Numbered from the stretch's first letter, positions 1-9,595 are shown. The stretch is DNA of 64,000 bases from Patescibacteria group bacterium (GCA_041661625.1 JBAZUB010000001.1:496001-560000); one strand, 5' to 3'. Notes: a model not told the origin generated them from the sequence alone. Translations and numbers: made by a program.

Positions 1-3000
1 CCACGAACCATTGCCCGACAGTACTCCAGTCATCGTGACGGTGCCGTTGTTTGTCACCGTGCCTGGACTAGTGACGGTGATTATCGGGATCGACATGGTT
101 CCGGTCAAAACCGCCGAAGCCGTATCAAAAAGTATCGTGCCGGATCCAGTCATGGTAAACGCGCCACTGGACGATTGCGTAATACCGGCTCGAACGATGA
201 CATTGGTGCTGGTTCCGCTGATGGTGCCGCCGCTGACAGAGACTAAACCAACAAAGGTTTTAGCGCCTGTGTCATTGGTCAGTGATAGCCCGCCGCCCGT
301 TACGGTTGTTGTGCCGGTCACTGTCAGAGCTGTTGCGCCGGTTGTCAGAGTCCCTCCGGTCATGACTACCAAATTTCCAGCAATAGCGGTTGCATCTGCT
401 AGAGTAATGCTCCCGCCGGTAACCTTATAATCTTGCAGTGTATTGCCGCCCGAAGTAAGTGTCTTACCGGTGCCATTCATGGCCAGTGTGCTGTCGGCGC
501 TAGCACCACCACAGCTCCCTCCGGTTTCGGTAGTATATGTCCCGCCGGTAAAGTTCACATTACCCGACACGGTCCACGGACAAACGCCCGCCGTGATAAT
601 TTCCAGCCCGGCGCCACCTCCCGTGAAATCGAGATCGCCGCCGACAATCACGATTGGATCGTACGTGGCGGCATCAAGGGTGAGGTTACCCGCGCCATAA
701 GCGTCCACATACAAATATCCGCTGATGGTAACCGTCTGGCCGGTGGCTGTGCCCAACGTGGCGATATACCCCGTAGCCTCTAGCTGGACAAAGACGTTGT
801 TGCCGTAGGTGCGCGCCGGTATCGTCATATTGGCCGAGGACAGATAGAAGTACATCGGGCACGAAACAGTCCCCGTGGTCGGGAAGGTTCCGTTTGTGTC
901 GTAATAATAAAACCAACCCGGCCCGCTTATTGTCCCATCCAATACAAAGGTAGCGGCTCCGTCGAGATACGCATTGACATCATAAAAGGTAACTGTAGTG
1001 CCAGTAGATATTGTCAGTGTGTTAGTAATCGCCGTACCACCTACTATATAAATTGTTCCCGCCGTATTGAATGTCAAATTGTAGAAACCACCGTTTGCGT
1101 ATAGCGTCTTGCCTGCGCCGGTCATCGAGAAAGTATTGTTAGTTGCCGCCACAAAAGTTCCATCCCGAACATCAACATTCCCCGCCACCGACCAGGCACC
1201 TGCGCCGGTACGCAATGTCTCAAGACCGCTGCCCGCGCCTGTAAAATCCAAATCGCCTCCAATTGTAAACGTAGGCGCGTTGGCCACGCCGGTGAGTGCC
1301 ATGCCTGCCGTGTTGGCCGCGATAATATAAAGGTGCGATGATGCGCCCGATAGTATGAAGTTACCACTGGGCAAAGCTACCGTTCTGACAGCTGTCGCGT
1401 TTGAATATACCTCTACGCGACCCGAATAGGTTCGGGCGTCGATTGTGGTCGATGGAATAGCTACGCTCGTACTGTCGTAGCGTACGATCGAAGATAAGAC
1501 GCCGCTCGTCCCCGGCCCGCCCGACGTGCTGGTGAATGTGAGCGTGCCTGCGCCCGAGATGGTACTACTGGCGTCACCCCAGGTCAGCGTAGTACCGGTG
1601 TGGGTCACCGTAATACCGGTCGCGATATCCATCGTATCCCCCGCCGCCACGTTGAGCGTATTGGTAACCGTAAAACTATTGGTAATAACGTTAATGGTTG
1701 CGGTCGATGACGGATCAATCGTTAAATTATATAATGACTTGCTTGAGTTGAGATTTTTTCCACCCGTACCAGTCATAGTGAGCGTCGTGGTATTGGGCGT
1801 GAATGATCCGCTAGTTGTTAACGTAAAATTACCCGCACAAGATACCGACGTAGTAAACACAACATTGCCGGTTGAAGCATGGGAGAAATCTCCTGCGATC
1901 GCCGCCGAGGTTTTTGATATCGTAAATACTCCGCTGTATGAAGTAAAAGATATACTGGCTACTGATGTAATAGTGGCGGCGTCTTCCCAAGTTGACGCGT
2001 CATTAGTTTGACCGCCGCTAGTACCGTCAAACACAATTGCATCGCCGGTATTGGCGGGGCAGGTATCGGCATTCCAGTTGGCACAAGTTGACCAGTTAGC
2101 ATCGGCGCCGCCCCCGTCCCACGTCTTGGTGGCATCGGCCGCGATCTGCCAACGGCGCGACTCCTGGAAGATCACGTCCTGGGCGGCGGTAAACTTGATT
2201 GGGCCCAGGTGGTATAGCACGGGCGAAATATCCGGAGCCTTGAATGTGTATCCGAGCGTGTAGACTTGCCCGGCTTGCCAATTCACGGCCCAGTCAATCC
2301 GCACCGGTTCGTTATTGTTCGCTGTGGCCGCACCGCCCTGGCTTACCTCGGGCACCAGATAACCGGCTGGCAATGTCTCAGTCACAAAACCGCTGAAGTC
2401 AGCCGCTGGAACGACCTTAAAAGACACCGGGTACTGGGCCGGTGGGTAGATCCGGGTGGGAAATTCAGTGCGTTCTACGTCAAACTTGGCCGCCGCTTGG
2501 GCTGTGAAACTATCGGCAATCGTCCGACTACCATCGGGTGTTTCGGCCGTTACGGTCACCTGGTAATTACCGTCCAGCTCGGGTAAATAGTCGACGTGAT
2601 AGTCGGGTTGGTTGGTAACGCTGCGATCCTGACAGTCGGGATTGTTTATCACGCCGCCATCATCGGTACTGAAGGACTTTTCCTGGCCGCTCGGGTCAAT
2701 CACCGACAGTTCGACATGGCTATCGCAGACTGTCCGGCCAAAATCATCCAGTACGGCTAATTGAATTTCTCGAGCCTGACCGGGCGGCGCGATCGACCGC
2801 CGAACATTCACCGCCACCACACCCCAGAGTATTTCAGCATCGACCGTTGTCGGCTGGCCGGCAACATTACCCCGTATTTCGATAGCCATTTTTCCTGGTT
2901 GATGTGGCGACTGATGATCGAGCTGTACTAGCATTTCTGATTTGGTCGCGCCGGGCAAAACAACGTAAGGCGATTCGAGCGCTTCCTGTTTTGAGTTGGT

Positions 3001-3414
3001 TAAAACTACTCGATTAATCTTAAAATCATCCGGCTTAACCGTGCCAGGTAGCGTCAACGCGAATGTGGGCGCTTCTGAATCCAACCAGACAGTTTTGGTC
3101 GGTCGAAGCTGAAAATCAGCCGGTCTCGAAACGGGCGGCAGAGATAACGTATTCGGAAAAGGCAATAGGAAAGTTGCCAGTAGCGCAGCTAAAACTATCC
3201 AGCGCGCCCAGCGCTGCGCCCACGCCATCCCAACCAACCATTTGGCTCGGGTATTTTGCCAACTGCTATGCCAAATTTCCGCATTACCGATGGGTGTCGA
3301 TATCAAACCGGCGTCCGACCATGCCATCGACGACAAACGAGCCACACGACGGTCAAAAAACGCGTTATGGATTCCCTTTTTGGAAAAAATATTTGTGGTT
3401 GTTTTGGCTTTCAT
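1..3414 (-). CDS. Giant secreted beta-repeat surface protein (5' part, runs off the window)
   Basis: The minus strand is open from an ATG at 3414 to base 1, at least 1138 codons with no stop. The N-terminus has a long cytoplasmic-looking lead and a hydrophobic segment around residues 88-106 (WIVLAALLATFLLPF), suggesting membrane insertion or export. Ig/DUF11-like modules follow, then a WSTCANWN-type motif. The rest is a long Gly/Thr/Ser-rich series of short beta-strand repeats (VTGGGLSLTNDTGAKTF-like), typical of beta-helix adhesins. The role is probably a cell-surface adhesin or matrix protein; the exact family is not recognised. The C-terminus is outside the window. Confidence 0.85.
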   Translation of the reverse strand, partial: MKAKTTTNIFSKKGIHNAFFDRRVARLSSMAWSDAGLISTPIGNAEIWHSSWQNTRAKWLVGMAWAQRWARWIVLAALLATFLLPFPNTLSLPPVSRPADFQLRPTKTVWLDSEAPTFALTLPGTVKPDDFKINRVVLTNSKQEALESPYVVLPGATKSEMLVQLDHQSPHQPGKMAIEIRGNVAGQPTTVDAEILWGVVAVNVRRSIAPPGQAREIQLAVLDDFGRTVCDSHVELSVIDPSGQEKSFSTDDGGVINNPDCQDRSVTNQPDYHVDYLPELDGNYQVTVTAETPDGSRTIADSFTAQAAAKFDVERTEFPTRIYPPAQYPVSFKVVPAADFSGFVTETLPAGYLVPEVSQGGAATANNNEPVRIDWAVNWQAGQVYTLGYTFKAPDISPVLYHLGPIKFTAAQDVIFQESRRWQIAADATKTWDGGGADANWSTCANWNADTCPANTGDAIVFDGTSGGQTNDASTWEDAATITSVASISFTSYSGVFTISKTSAAIAGDFSHASTGNVVFTTSVSCAGNFTLTTSGSFTPNTTTLTMTGTGGKNLNSSKSLYNLTIDPSSTATINVITNSFTVTNTLNVAAGDTMDIATGITVTHTGTTLTWGDASSTISGAGTLTFTSTSGGPGTSGVLSSIVRYDSTSVAIPSTTIDARTYSGRVEVYSNATAVRTVALPSGNFILSGASSHLYIIAANTAGMALTGVANAPTFTIGGDLDFTGAGSGLETLRTGAGAWSVAGNVDVRDGTFVAATNNTFSMTGAGKTLYANGGFYNLTFNTAGTIYIVGGTAITNTLTISTGTTVTFYDVNAYLDGAATFVLDGTISGPGWFYYYDTNGTFPTTGTVSCPMYFYLSSANMTIPARTYGNNVFVQLEATGYIATLGTATGQTVTISGYLYVDAYGAGNLTLDAATYDPIVIVGGDLDFTGGGAGLEIITAGVCPWTVSGNVNFTGGTYTTETGGSCGGASADSTLAMNGTGKTLTSGGNTLQDYKVTGGSITLADATAIAGNLVVMTGGTLTTGATALTVTGTTTVTGGGLSLTNDTGAKTFVGLVSVSGGTISGTSTNVIVRAGITQSSSGAFTMTGSGTILFDTASAVLTGTMSIPIITVTSPGTVTNNGTVTMTGVLSGNGSW

Positions 3415-3531
3415 TTATTGTTGCCAAAAATGACCATATTCAGGCTTCGGAAAAGTGTTAATATTCCAGAAGATGGTCTTATGATACGAATATTTTTCGT
3501 TGCTTATGTCAAGCACTTGCTCGACATCGTT

Positions 3532-3560
3532 ATTATACAGGAAAATTGACTTATTTTCAA
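3532..3560 (-). promoter_or_regulatory. Sigma-70-type promoter for the giant surface protein
   Basis: On the minus strand TTGAAA (3560-3555) and TATAAT (3537-3532) are separated by 17 bp. The gene starts about 118 nt downstream. A TATAAT at 3623-3628 on the plus strand may serve the divergent sigma-factor gene, without a clear -35. The rest of the 337-bp gap holds nothing else I recognise. Confidence 0.7.
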
Positions 3561-3751
3561 GCCCCCAAACACTTGGGGAATCTTCAGGAACACGGTTTAC
3601 ACTCAATTTGATGAGGCAAATCTATAATAATTGAAGCGCTGCCAATGTCGGTCCCAATTCAGCCGCGTAACAGTCAGCTCATCCCATCCGATATCAGGTG
3701 GATACGAATTAGTAAGGGGACGCAAACTAAAAACAATTAACTGACAACATT

Positions 3752-4333
3752 ATGTCAAACGGAAACAAGCCGATTGTCATCAATGCCCAAACAAACAGTA
3801 CCGATTTTGGTAAAATGTACCAGAAATATGGCAAAAAGGTCTATAATTACCTGTGGTATCGCGTCGGATACAATACCGCCGTGGCCGAAGATCTGATGCA
3901 GGAAACGTTTTTGCGCGCCTACGAACACCTGCCCAGATTTAAATTCCGGGGTTTTTCGTATTTAACCTACCTAATCACCATTGCGCGCAATCTATTAGCC
4001 AATCATTTCCGCCGACCCACCGTGGCCGCGTTGGAAGAAGCCGGTTTCCTGGCAATTGATATGGCTGACAACGTGGAGCGAAAGCTGGCTATTGATCGGC
4101 TCTGGCGGGAAATATCCCGTTTATCAATTACCGAACAGCGGATATTACAATTACGGTATCGCGAAGACTTGTCGATTCGCCAGATTGCCCGTCATATGAA
4201 GAGGTCTGAAAATGCCGTGAAATTGAGCTTATCCCGTTCCCGCCAGAAAGTACGCCGCCGGATCAATGAACTGGAGCAACAAGCGAACATTTGGGCAATT
4301 CCGGCCTTATCCCCCGCCGGGCGGGCCGCCTGA
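3752..4333 (+). CDS. ECF-type RNA polymerase sigma factor
   Basis: A 193-residue sigma-70 family protein with region 2 (about residues 25-95, including YNYLWYRVGYNTAVAEDLMQETFLRAY) and region 4 (about 125-180, with LSIRQIARHMKRSENAVKLSLSRSRQKV as the helix-turn-helix). It should direct core RNA polymerase to a dedicated promoter set. No anti-sigma factor gene is adjacent, unlike many ECF loci. The ATG at 3752 has no Shine-Dalgarno sequence. The gene diverges from the giant surface protein, whose regulation it may control; that is inference. Confidence 0.9.
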   Translation: MSNGNKPIVINAQTNSTDFGKMYQKYGKKVYNYLWYRVGYNTAVAEDLMQETFLRAYEHLPRFKFRGFSYLTYLITIARNLLANHFRRPTVAALEEAGFLAIDMADNVERKLAIDRLWREISRLSITEQRILQLRYREDLSIRQIARHMKRSENAVKLSLSRSRQKVRRRINELEQQANIWAIPALSPAGRAA

Positions 4334-4428
4334 CACTATTTCCTGGCTCAAGTGTTTAATATAGTGAGGAGGCTCGCGCCTCTCCATGGTAGTGTGCCTA
4401 ACATAGTGGAGTACTATTAATCGCATGG

Positions 4429-4449
4429 CTCCCGTTTATACGACGGGAG
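4429..4449 (+). terminator. Weak terminator-like hairpin after the sigma gene
   Basis: CTCCCG and CGGGAG pair across a 9-nt loop and are followed by TTGTGTTATT, which is only a modest U tract. Confidence 0.35.
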
Positions 4450-4510
4450 TTGTGTTATTGGACTGGTCGATGATTAATATATGCCGAATGGGGCATGTCT
4501 GTGTGCCCGA

Positions 4511-4539
4511 TTGACTGAATCAGTATTTTTCAGTACGCT
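4511..4539 (+). promoter_or_regulatory. Promoter placed so the peptidase mRNA is nearly leaderless
   Basis: TTGACT and TACGCT are 17 bp apart. The ATG at 4549 lies only about 10 nt past the -10 box, leaving no room for a ribosome site. Confidence 0.5.
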
Positions 4540-4548
4540 AGATTCGCT

Positions 4549-5409
4549 ATGTCAAAGAAAACATTCTTTATTTCCCTGTTAGTGATCGTCTTGGGTTTCG
4601 GTGCCGGTACCGCGGCGGCAAAGCGGACGGCGATTTTTGATTGGATAGACGCACGACGTAAACCCGACGTGCCCGTGGCAATATCACATGATGATATTTC
4701 GAACGGCAACACTTCAGCCAACGCGAACATCAACGTTAATTCCAATATAAACACAAATTCAAACGCCAATACCAATTCCCCAGTCAACCAGTCAACCAGT
4801 CAACCAGTCAATTCCGCCCCGTCACTACCCGTAGAGATAAATCTCAAAGTCCCGTTTACTTCCCAAGCTCCGACCGCGAATTGGGATTTACCATTTCAAG
4901 AAGCCTGCGAGGAAACCGCCGCGCTGATGGTGCACTATTATTTGCAGGATAAAACGTTCGCGTCCAAAGACGCCGCCGAAACGACGATCAAAGAAGTAGT
5001 GGCGTTCGAGGAACAGCACTACGGCAACTACAAAGACACCACCGCCGTGGAAACAGCCCGCTTCATCAAAGATATGTGGGGCTACCAAACGGTCGACATT
5101 TACACCGGTTCCCAGGTAACCCTGGAACGAATCAAGCACGAATTGGCCGACGGTAACCCGGTAATTGTTCTAGCCGCTGGCCGACTGCTGGGCAATCCCA
5201 ACTACAAAGCCCCGGGCCCAATCTATCACGCCCTGGTTATCAAAGGATACAAAAAGAATGGCCAGATCATTACCAACGATCCCGGTACGCGTAAAGGGGC
5301 GGATTATGTCTACGATCCGACTGTGCTGATGAACGCCATCCATGATTGGAATGGCGGCGACGTCGACCACGGCCAGAAGAATATGATCGTGATTCGAGAG
5401 AATAATTAG
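4549..5409 (+). CDS. C39-like cysteine peptidase, membrane-anchored or secreted
   Basis: A 286-residue protein: N-terminal signal or anchor segment (residues 5-25), an Asn/Ser/Thr-rich linker (about 50-90), then a Peptidase_C39_2-like domain starting at VPFTSQAP. The likely catalytic Cys is C120 in EACEETAAL, the His is about H227 in YHALVIKGY, and an Asp follows in NDPGT. This family cleaves peptides outside the membrane; the substrate here is unknown. The Asn-rich spacer resembles the tail of the VanW protein at 10334. No Shine-Dalgarno sequence precedes the ATG. Confidence 0.8.
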   Translation: MSKKTFFISLLVIVLGFGAGTAAAKRTAIFDWIDARRKPDVPVAISHDDISNGNTSANANINVNSNINTNSNANTNSPVNQSTSQPVNSAPSLPVEINLKVPFTSQAPTANWDLPFQEACEETAALMVHYYLQDKTFASKDAAETTIKEVVAFEEQHYGNYKDTTAVETARFIKDMWGYQTVDIYTGSQVTLERIKHELADGNPVIVLAAGRLLGNPNYKAPGPIYHALVIKGYKKNGQIITNDPGTRKGADYVYDPTVLMNAIHDWNGGDVDHGQKNMIVIRENN

Positions 5410-5463
5410 AATATATTAATCAAATCTAATTGACCCAATTATTTCATGGTTGGTATTTTTATA

Positions 5464-5492
5464 TTGACAATAGTTTTGCAATAATCTAATAT
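5464..5492 (+). promoter_or_regulatory. Consensus promoter of the EF-Tu-domain-like unit
   Basis: TTGACA, a 17-bp spacer and TAATAT. A four-codon ORF (ATG CGG CTT TGG TAA, 5502-5516) lies at the expected transcript start. Confidence 0.8.
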
Positions 5493-5549
5493 GCTTTTGC
5501 CATGCGGCTTTGGTAAAAGGCGGCTACGAACAAATGGGAGGAATGTATC

Positions 5550-5903
5550 GTGTCCGACCAGGCAACGGCCAACGGGATTCAGGGAGTAGCAACGGCAGGC
5601 TCAACCCCCAACCTTGTGGGAGAAGTCACTCAGTTTTGCAGCAGCAAACGGGTGGCCATCGTGGGACTGATCAATGGTGGTCGGGTGGGAAATGGTTACG
5701 AACTTCAGTTTGGTACGCGGGAACGACCTTGCACCCGGCGCCGACCCGTGATCTCGGTCAACGTTACCTCGATCCAACTGAATGGTACGACGGTTCTGGA
5801 AGCCGTCGGACCGGGTTCGTTTGGCATCAAGACCGGCAATCGAGGGATGGGGATCGGAACGCCGGTGTATGTCGTGAAGGCGGTCGCCCCGGTGGAGGGC
5901 TGA
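5550..5903 (+). CDS. Small EF-Tu domain-2-like beta-barrel protein
   Basis: A 117-residue protein with a GTG start chosen because GGAGG lies 8 nt upstream. The pattern VGEVTQF...VAIVGLINGGRVGNGYELQFG...VTSIQLNGTTVLEAVGPGSFGIKTG...GTPVYVV matches the small stand-alone proteins resembling domain 2 of translation GTPases, also found at the C-terminus of U32 peptidases. There is no GTPase domain, so a role in translation is not implied. It has its own promoter and terminator and is not part of an operon. Confidence 0.55.
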   Translation: MSDQATANGIQGVATAGSTPNLVGEVTQFCSSKRVAIVGLINGGRVGNGYELQFGTRERPCTRRRPVISVNVTSIQLNGTTVLEAVGPGSFGIKTGNRGMGIGTPVYVVKAVAPVEG

Positions 5904-5947
5904 ACCGAACCAGAGCGCGGGTCCTAGGAGACACGCAGTTAACTTAC

Positions 5948-5976
5948 AGGCCTGTTCCCACGGGCCTCTTTATTTA
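5948..5976 (+). terminator. Intrinsic terminator of the EF-Tu-domain-like unit
   Basis: AGGCCTG and CGGGCCT pair across a short loop, followed by CTTTATTT. Confidence 0.75.
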
Positions 5977-6053
5977 AATTACTGGCATGAGCCGCTTTGT
6001 ATTATTGATAATTAGTGGTATATTCTAACCATATTAAACATTTCGTAAACCAT

Positions 6054-6848
6054 ATGGATCGAAAAACCACGGTTTCCATCTCACTCGTCAGCGCGGTGTT
6101 TGTCATCGGCCTGGGGATAGGGACATATTTCTTACTGCCCGGCCGGCAAATAAAATCCAATTCGTCTGTCAAAGGAGCCCAAACCAACGCCATCGAAACG
6201 GCCACGACCTATTTGATTACCCAAACGCCCTCGCTTCAGGCGGTGGCCCAGATTCAGGCCCGGTTGAAGCCGGTGATTACGGATCGTAACGCGCCCGCCG
6301 ATTTCGGCGCAACGTTACGGCAGCTGATCGACGCCCGAACCGAGCTGCTAAGTATCCGCGATCAGTCAAACGCCTGGACCGCGCCCGATGCCGCCAAAGG
6401 ATCCCAAGCGGCGCTGGAACGTTCGATCGAGGAAACTATCATCGCGGTGGATGGCTATTTTGATCTGGTCAATCGCTGGACCAATCCTAATCTGGGAGAA
6501 ACAAATCTACTATTGGATGCCCGCCAGGCTTTTGCCAAAGGGGAAGAAATGCTTTCCAGCGCCAAACAATTCAACGCCCAGATGTTATCCCAAGCGGGTG
6601 AAAAATTTAGCGACACTGACGGTGACGGATTGCCCGATGTCTGGGAGCGCGTCGCCGGCAGTGATCCCACGCTAAAAGATACCGACAACGATGGACTGTC
6701 CGACGCGCAAGAATTCAACATTTGGCTGACCAGCCCGATTGATCCCGATAGTGACGCGGATGGATTTATGGATGGAACCGAGGTCACCTCGGGCTATGAT
6801 CCGCTCGGATCGGGTAAACTGACCGTGATGGCGCCAACAATTAACTAG
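6054..6848 (+). CDS. Membrane-anchored protein with thrombospondin type-3-like calcium repeats
   Basis: 264 residues from the ATG at 6054; a GTG at 6015 in frame is a weaker alternative. A transmembrane segment occupies residues 8-28, an alpha-helical middle part follows, and the C-terminus (about 195-250) has DTDGDGLPD, DTDNDGLSD and DSDADGFMD repeats, the calcium-binding signature of thrombospondin type-3 modules. It is probably displayed on the cell surface. A TATATT at 6018-6023 with TTGTAT upstream is a likely promoter. The function is not known. Confidence 0.75.
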   Translation: MDRKTTVSISLVSAVFVIGLGIGTYFLLPGRQIKSNSSVKGAQTNAIETATTYLITQTPSLQAVAQIQARLKPVITDRNAPADFGATLRQLIDARTELLSIRDQSNAWTAPDAAKGSQAALERSIEETIIAVDGYFDLVNRWTNPNLGETNLLLDARQAFAKGEEMLSSAKQFNAQMLSQAGEKFSDTDGDGLPDVWERVAGSDPTLKDTDNDGLSDAQEFNIWLTSPIDPDSDADGFMDGTEVTSGYDPLGSGKLTVMAPTIN

Positions 6849-6873
6849 CAACCATCGGACATATTACGTCTTC

Positions 6874-6902
6874 TTGACACAAGGTATCTTCAGAGATAAG
6901 AT
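6874..6902 (+). promoter_or_regulatory. Promoter of the small two-helix membrane protein
   Basis: TTGACA, 17 bp, TAAGAT. Confidence 0.75.
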
Positions 6903-6964
6903 CTCATATCCTGTTCTTTGACAGAAAAATGGTCTTGGGGGGTCTGCGTATAAGGGGGGTCACA

Positions 6965-7177
6965 ATGTACAAAGGACTGAAGGTTCTGATCTGTGCTTCC
7001 ATCATCGCTTCTGTGAGTATTATTATCTTGATGCTCGTCGGTATTGTGTCAGTTGGCGATACGTCAATGCACCCAGCGTTTAAGTTTTTCCTGCTGTTAC
7101 AGGGTGCGATTCTTGTCGCTGTGTCCGTTATTATCATCCGGGTGGGTAGCGCACATTGCAGAAGGAATTCTCCTTGA
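6965..7177 (+). CDS. Small membrane protein with two transmembrane helices
   Basis: 70 residues from the ATG at 6965, which follows an AAGGGGGG ribosome site. An in-frame ATG at 6929 lacks one. Two hydrophobic helices (about residues 7-27 and 39-59) flank a short polar loop, and the tail is basic. No family is recognised. It is a stand-alone unit with its own promoter and terminator between two unrelated genes. Confidence 0.6.
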   Translation: MYKGLKVLICASIIASVSIIILMLVGIVSVGDTSMHPAFKFFLLLQGAILVAVSVIIIRVGSAHCRRNSP

Positions 7178-7251
7178 TCTACCCCAAACCAAGGGAAAGG
7201 CCGATCCTCTCCCTTGTCTCCCAGGGCTATTTTGTCCAGTTATAACACAAT

Positions 7252-7282
7252 ACACCCGATAACAGCTGGGTGGTTTTTTGTT
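7252..7282 (+). terminator. Intrinsic terminator
   Basis: CACCC pairs with GGGTG across GATAACAGCT, followed by GTTTTTTGTTT. Confidence 0.75.
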
Positions 7283-7317
7283 TACCAAGTGGCCGAATCT
7301 TACGGTATTGTGTATAA

Positions 7318-7346
7318 TTGACAGACAGGTGGCGTATTGGTATAAC
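7318..7346 (+). promoter_or_regulatory. Promoter of the 526-residue membrane protein
   Basis: TTGACA, 17 bp, TATAAC. A second TATAAT overlaps at 7313-7318. Confidence 0.7.
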
Positions 7347-7381
7347 TACCCATTGCCACAACACCCACTCCAATCTCAACT

Positions 7382-8962
7382 ATGTCGCTTCCGCTCAACC
7401 CACTCCAAAAACTGATCCAAGCCTACCAACAGCCCGACTTAGACTTCGCCGCGTCCGCCGGCGAGGCGCAGATTCAAGTCAGCGCGATGGCCAGCCGAAT
7501 GGCTTTTGTGTATGAGCGCATGCGCAATGCTTTGGAGTATCAGGAAGTGCACTTGATACGAAAAAATGCCATTGAGCGTACACTTAAACGCCGTCTGATC
7601 GGGCGGGTCAAGCCATCGGAACTGGCGCCGGAATTGCTTTCTGAGTTGATTCGCGGTCGCTACCTGCCGGACAACATGATACCGGAGCATAAGGTCAGCC
7701 AGGTAGCCAATATTCTCAATAAGTATTTTTATTTATTCAACCGGCTGCCGCTGTATCTGCAGGGCAAGGAGCGCGCTCAAGCTTATCGCTGGCTGCTTGG
7801 CATTGCCGCAGTGGAAATCGATCACTGTCTGATTTCACCGGAAAAAGCCCAGGCGCTGGCTGAATATATGTACGCGACCGTCGCCGAGCACATTACGGTG
7901 GATCAAAAAATTCCAGTTCAAGAAAAAAACATTCAGGTATATTTAGCGGTACATCGCGCCCTGCTCCGTTCTGATCCATCGATTCTGCGCTACCATCTGT
8001 TCCGATATTACAATGACGGCTGGTACAAGGCGGATCGGGCTATGGTTGAGTCGGTGGCCGCGAATATTAAAAGCATCAAGGGTAAAGTTGATGCGCATGT
8101 CGATCATAAAATCGGGGACAATCTTTTTCGGTATTTGAAGAAGTACACCATCTACTATCATGTCACGAAGGATATCATCGAAAAAGACCCGGCCACTTTC
8201 ATTCAGCGGCTAAATCAACCGGCCGTCATCGAGCAGGAAATCATTGATGCCTGCACTTTACGCTACAAGCAAGCCAAAGATAAATTGGGACGCAGCGCGG
8301 TGCGAGCCATCATTTACATCTTTATTACCAAGATGCTGCTGGCCCTGATACTAGAAATCCCATATGATCTCTATCTGGGCAGCGCCATCCAATACATTCC
8401 GCTCGGCATAAACATCGTTTTTCACCCGTTTCTTCTGTTCATGGCCGCGCTGACGGTCCGCATACCCGCCAAGGAAAACACTCTCCAGGTGCTCAAGGGT
8501 ATCCAGACACTGCTGACCCAGGGAAATGCCAGCCAGGTACTGATCCGTCGGGTAGTACGCCGACGTCCGGTGCTAACAGCTATTTTCAACGTGGTATACG
8601 TAGCCATATTTATTACCGTATTTGGATTTATCATCTACCTGCTGGATCGGTTTGGATTCAACCCCTTAAGCATATCCCTGTTTATTCTGTTCCTGACTCT
8701 GGTTAGCTTCTTTGGCATCAAGCTGCGGGAAGACTCTAAAGAATACATTGTAGTGCGGAAAAATGAAACTACTCTGGGCTTTTTAATTGATCTCTTTTCC
8801 ATGCCGGTCGTCAGGGCTGGCCGTTGGATCAGCCAAAAATCGCCCAAGATCAACGTGATCGTTTTCTTCTTTGACTTTGTCTTCGAGACGCCCTACAAGA
8901 GCTTTGTTCACATTTTCGAAGAGTTGACTAAGTTTGTCCGGGAGAAAAAGGAAGAATTGTAA
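7382..8962 (+). CDS. Conserved-looking multi-pass membrane protein of unknown function
   Basis: 526 residues. The first 300 are soluble, mostly helical and charged. Four hydrophobic stretches follow: about residues 313-330, 340-360, 397-420 and 428-445. The C-terminus is amphipathic and basic. I do not recognise a family or catalytic motif. The ATG has no Shine-Dalgarno sequence, as in the housekeeping genes here, which suggests a resident rather than an acquired gene. Confidence 0.75.
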   Translation: MSLPLNPLQKLIQAYQQPDLDFAASAGEAQIQVSAMASRMAFVYERMRNALEYQEVHLIRKNAIERTLKRRLIGRVKPSELAPELLSELIRGRYLPDNMIPEHKVSQVANILNKYFYLFNRLPLYLQGKERAQAYRWLLGIAAVEIDHCLISPEKAQALAEYMYATVAEHITVDQKIPVQEKNIQVYLAVHRALLRSDPSILRYHLFRYYNDGWYKADRAMVESVAANIKSIKGKVDAHVDHKIGDNLFRYLKKYTIYYHVTKDIIEKDPATFIQRLNQPAVIEQEIIDACTLRYKQAKDKLGRSAVRAIIYIFITKMLLALILEIPYDLYLGSAIQYIPLGINIVFHPFLLFMAALTVRIPAKENTLQVLKGIQTLLTQGNASQVLIRRVVRRRPVLTAIFNVVYVAIFITVFGFIIYLLDRFGFNPLSISLFILFLTLVSFFGIKLREDSKEYIVVRKNETTLGFLIDLFSMPVVRAGRWISQKSPKINVIVFFFDFVFETPYKSFVHIFEELTKFVREKKEEL

Positions 8963-8983
8963 TCACCCGAAAAGTTTTTTGTA

Positions 8984-9019
8984 CCATCAAGTACGTTGAT
9001 GGCTGTGTTTGGGTATTTT
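8984..9019 (+). terminator. Terminator after the 526-residue membrane protein
   Basis: CCATCAA pairs with TTGATGG across a 5-nt loop. An outer ACCC/GGGT pair can enclose it, and TATTTTTTT follows. Confidence 0.6.
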
Positions 9020-9131
9020 TTTGGCTAATATTATATTCCAACATAAAAGACGCCACGCGGTTATGGCGACCCTGTTCAAAAATCCAGCGGTGTGTTATAT
9101 TCTTTTATGAAATGGCCAATATTCGGCCCTT

Positions 9132-9479
9132 TTGTTAATCATTGACGTGTCGCTGCTCGTGTTTTTCATCAATTTTCTGGCAATTTTGCCGGTCGATAGC
9201 CAGTCAAGTTCGGTTCCATTCCCATCGATAACATTGCCCGACGTTGACTGGGCTCATTTCGTGGTTAGCGCCATTTACTTTGTCGTTTGGGCGATAATAA
9301 GTTATTTTGCTATGCGAGCGATTCTTTTTGGTTTCAGATGGGGCACTGCCGGAACTAATGAGGAATATTCCGAATGGTCAAAAAGCATGTTTGTTCAATC
9401 AACCAACCGGATATTAATTTTCTTCCTGCTACTGGTGGTGATATCAGTATTGAAAAGCATTCTAGGCATTGCCTCGTAA
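9132..9479 (+). CDS. Small membrane protein, three hydrophobic segments, uncertain start
   Basis: Open from a TTG at 9132 for 115 residues. Hydrophobic stretches lie at about residues 2-20, 43-66 and 92-113. The only upstream ATG in the area (9107) is in another frame and stops after 12 codons, so the start could be TTG 9132 or the gene could carry an error at its 5' end. A TATATT at 9097-9102 may be the -10 box. No family is recognised. Confidence 0.5.
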   Translation: MLIIDVSLLVFFINFLAILPVDSQSSSVPFPSITLPDVDWAHFVVSAIYFVVWAIISYFAMRAILFGFRWGTAGTNEEYSEWSKSMFVQSTNRILIFFLLLVVISVLKSILGIAS

Positions 9480-9530
9480 ATATATGACGGAATACGCCGG
9501 TCCGAGCGGTAACTATGCCGCTGGGAGTGT

Positions 9531-9559
9531 TTGCGCATCTTTGATGTATATTGTATAAT
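9531..9559 (+). promoter_or_regulatory. Promoter of the hsp20 operon
   Basis: TTGCGC, 17 bp, TATAAT. No CIRCE inverted repeat is seen. Confidence 0.65.
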
Positions 9560-9595
9560 TTCAGTCGATAGTAGGCGTGAACATAACAAAGAGTA

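Noticed and set aside
11..2586. Several plus-strand ORFs rich in Val/Pro/Ala
   Set aside because: They are antisense shadows of the continuous minus-strand surface-protein frame that spans 1-3414.
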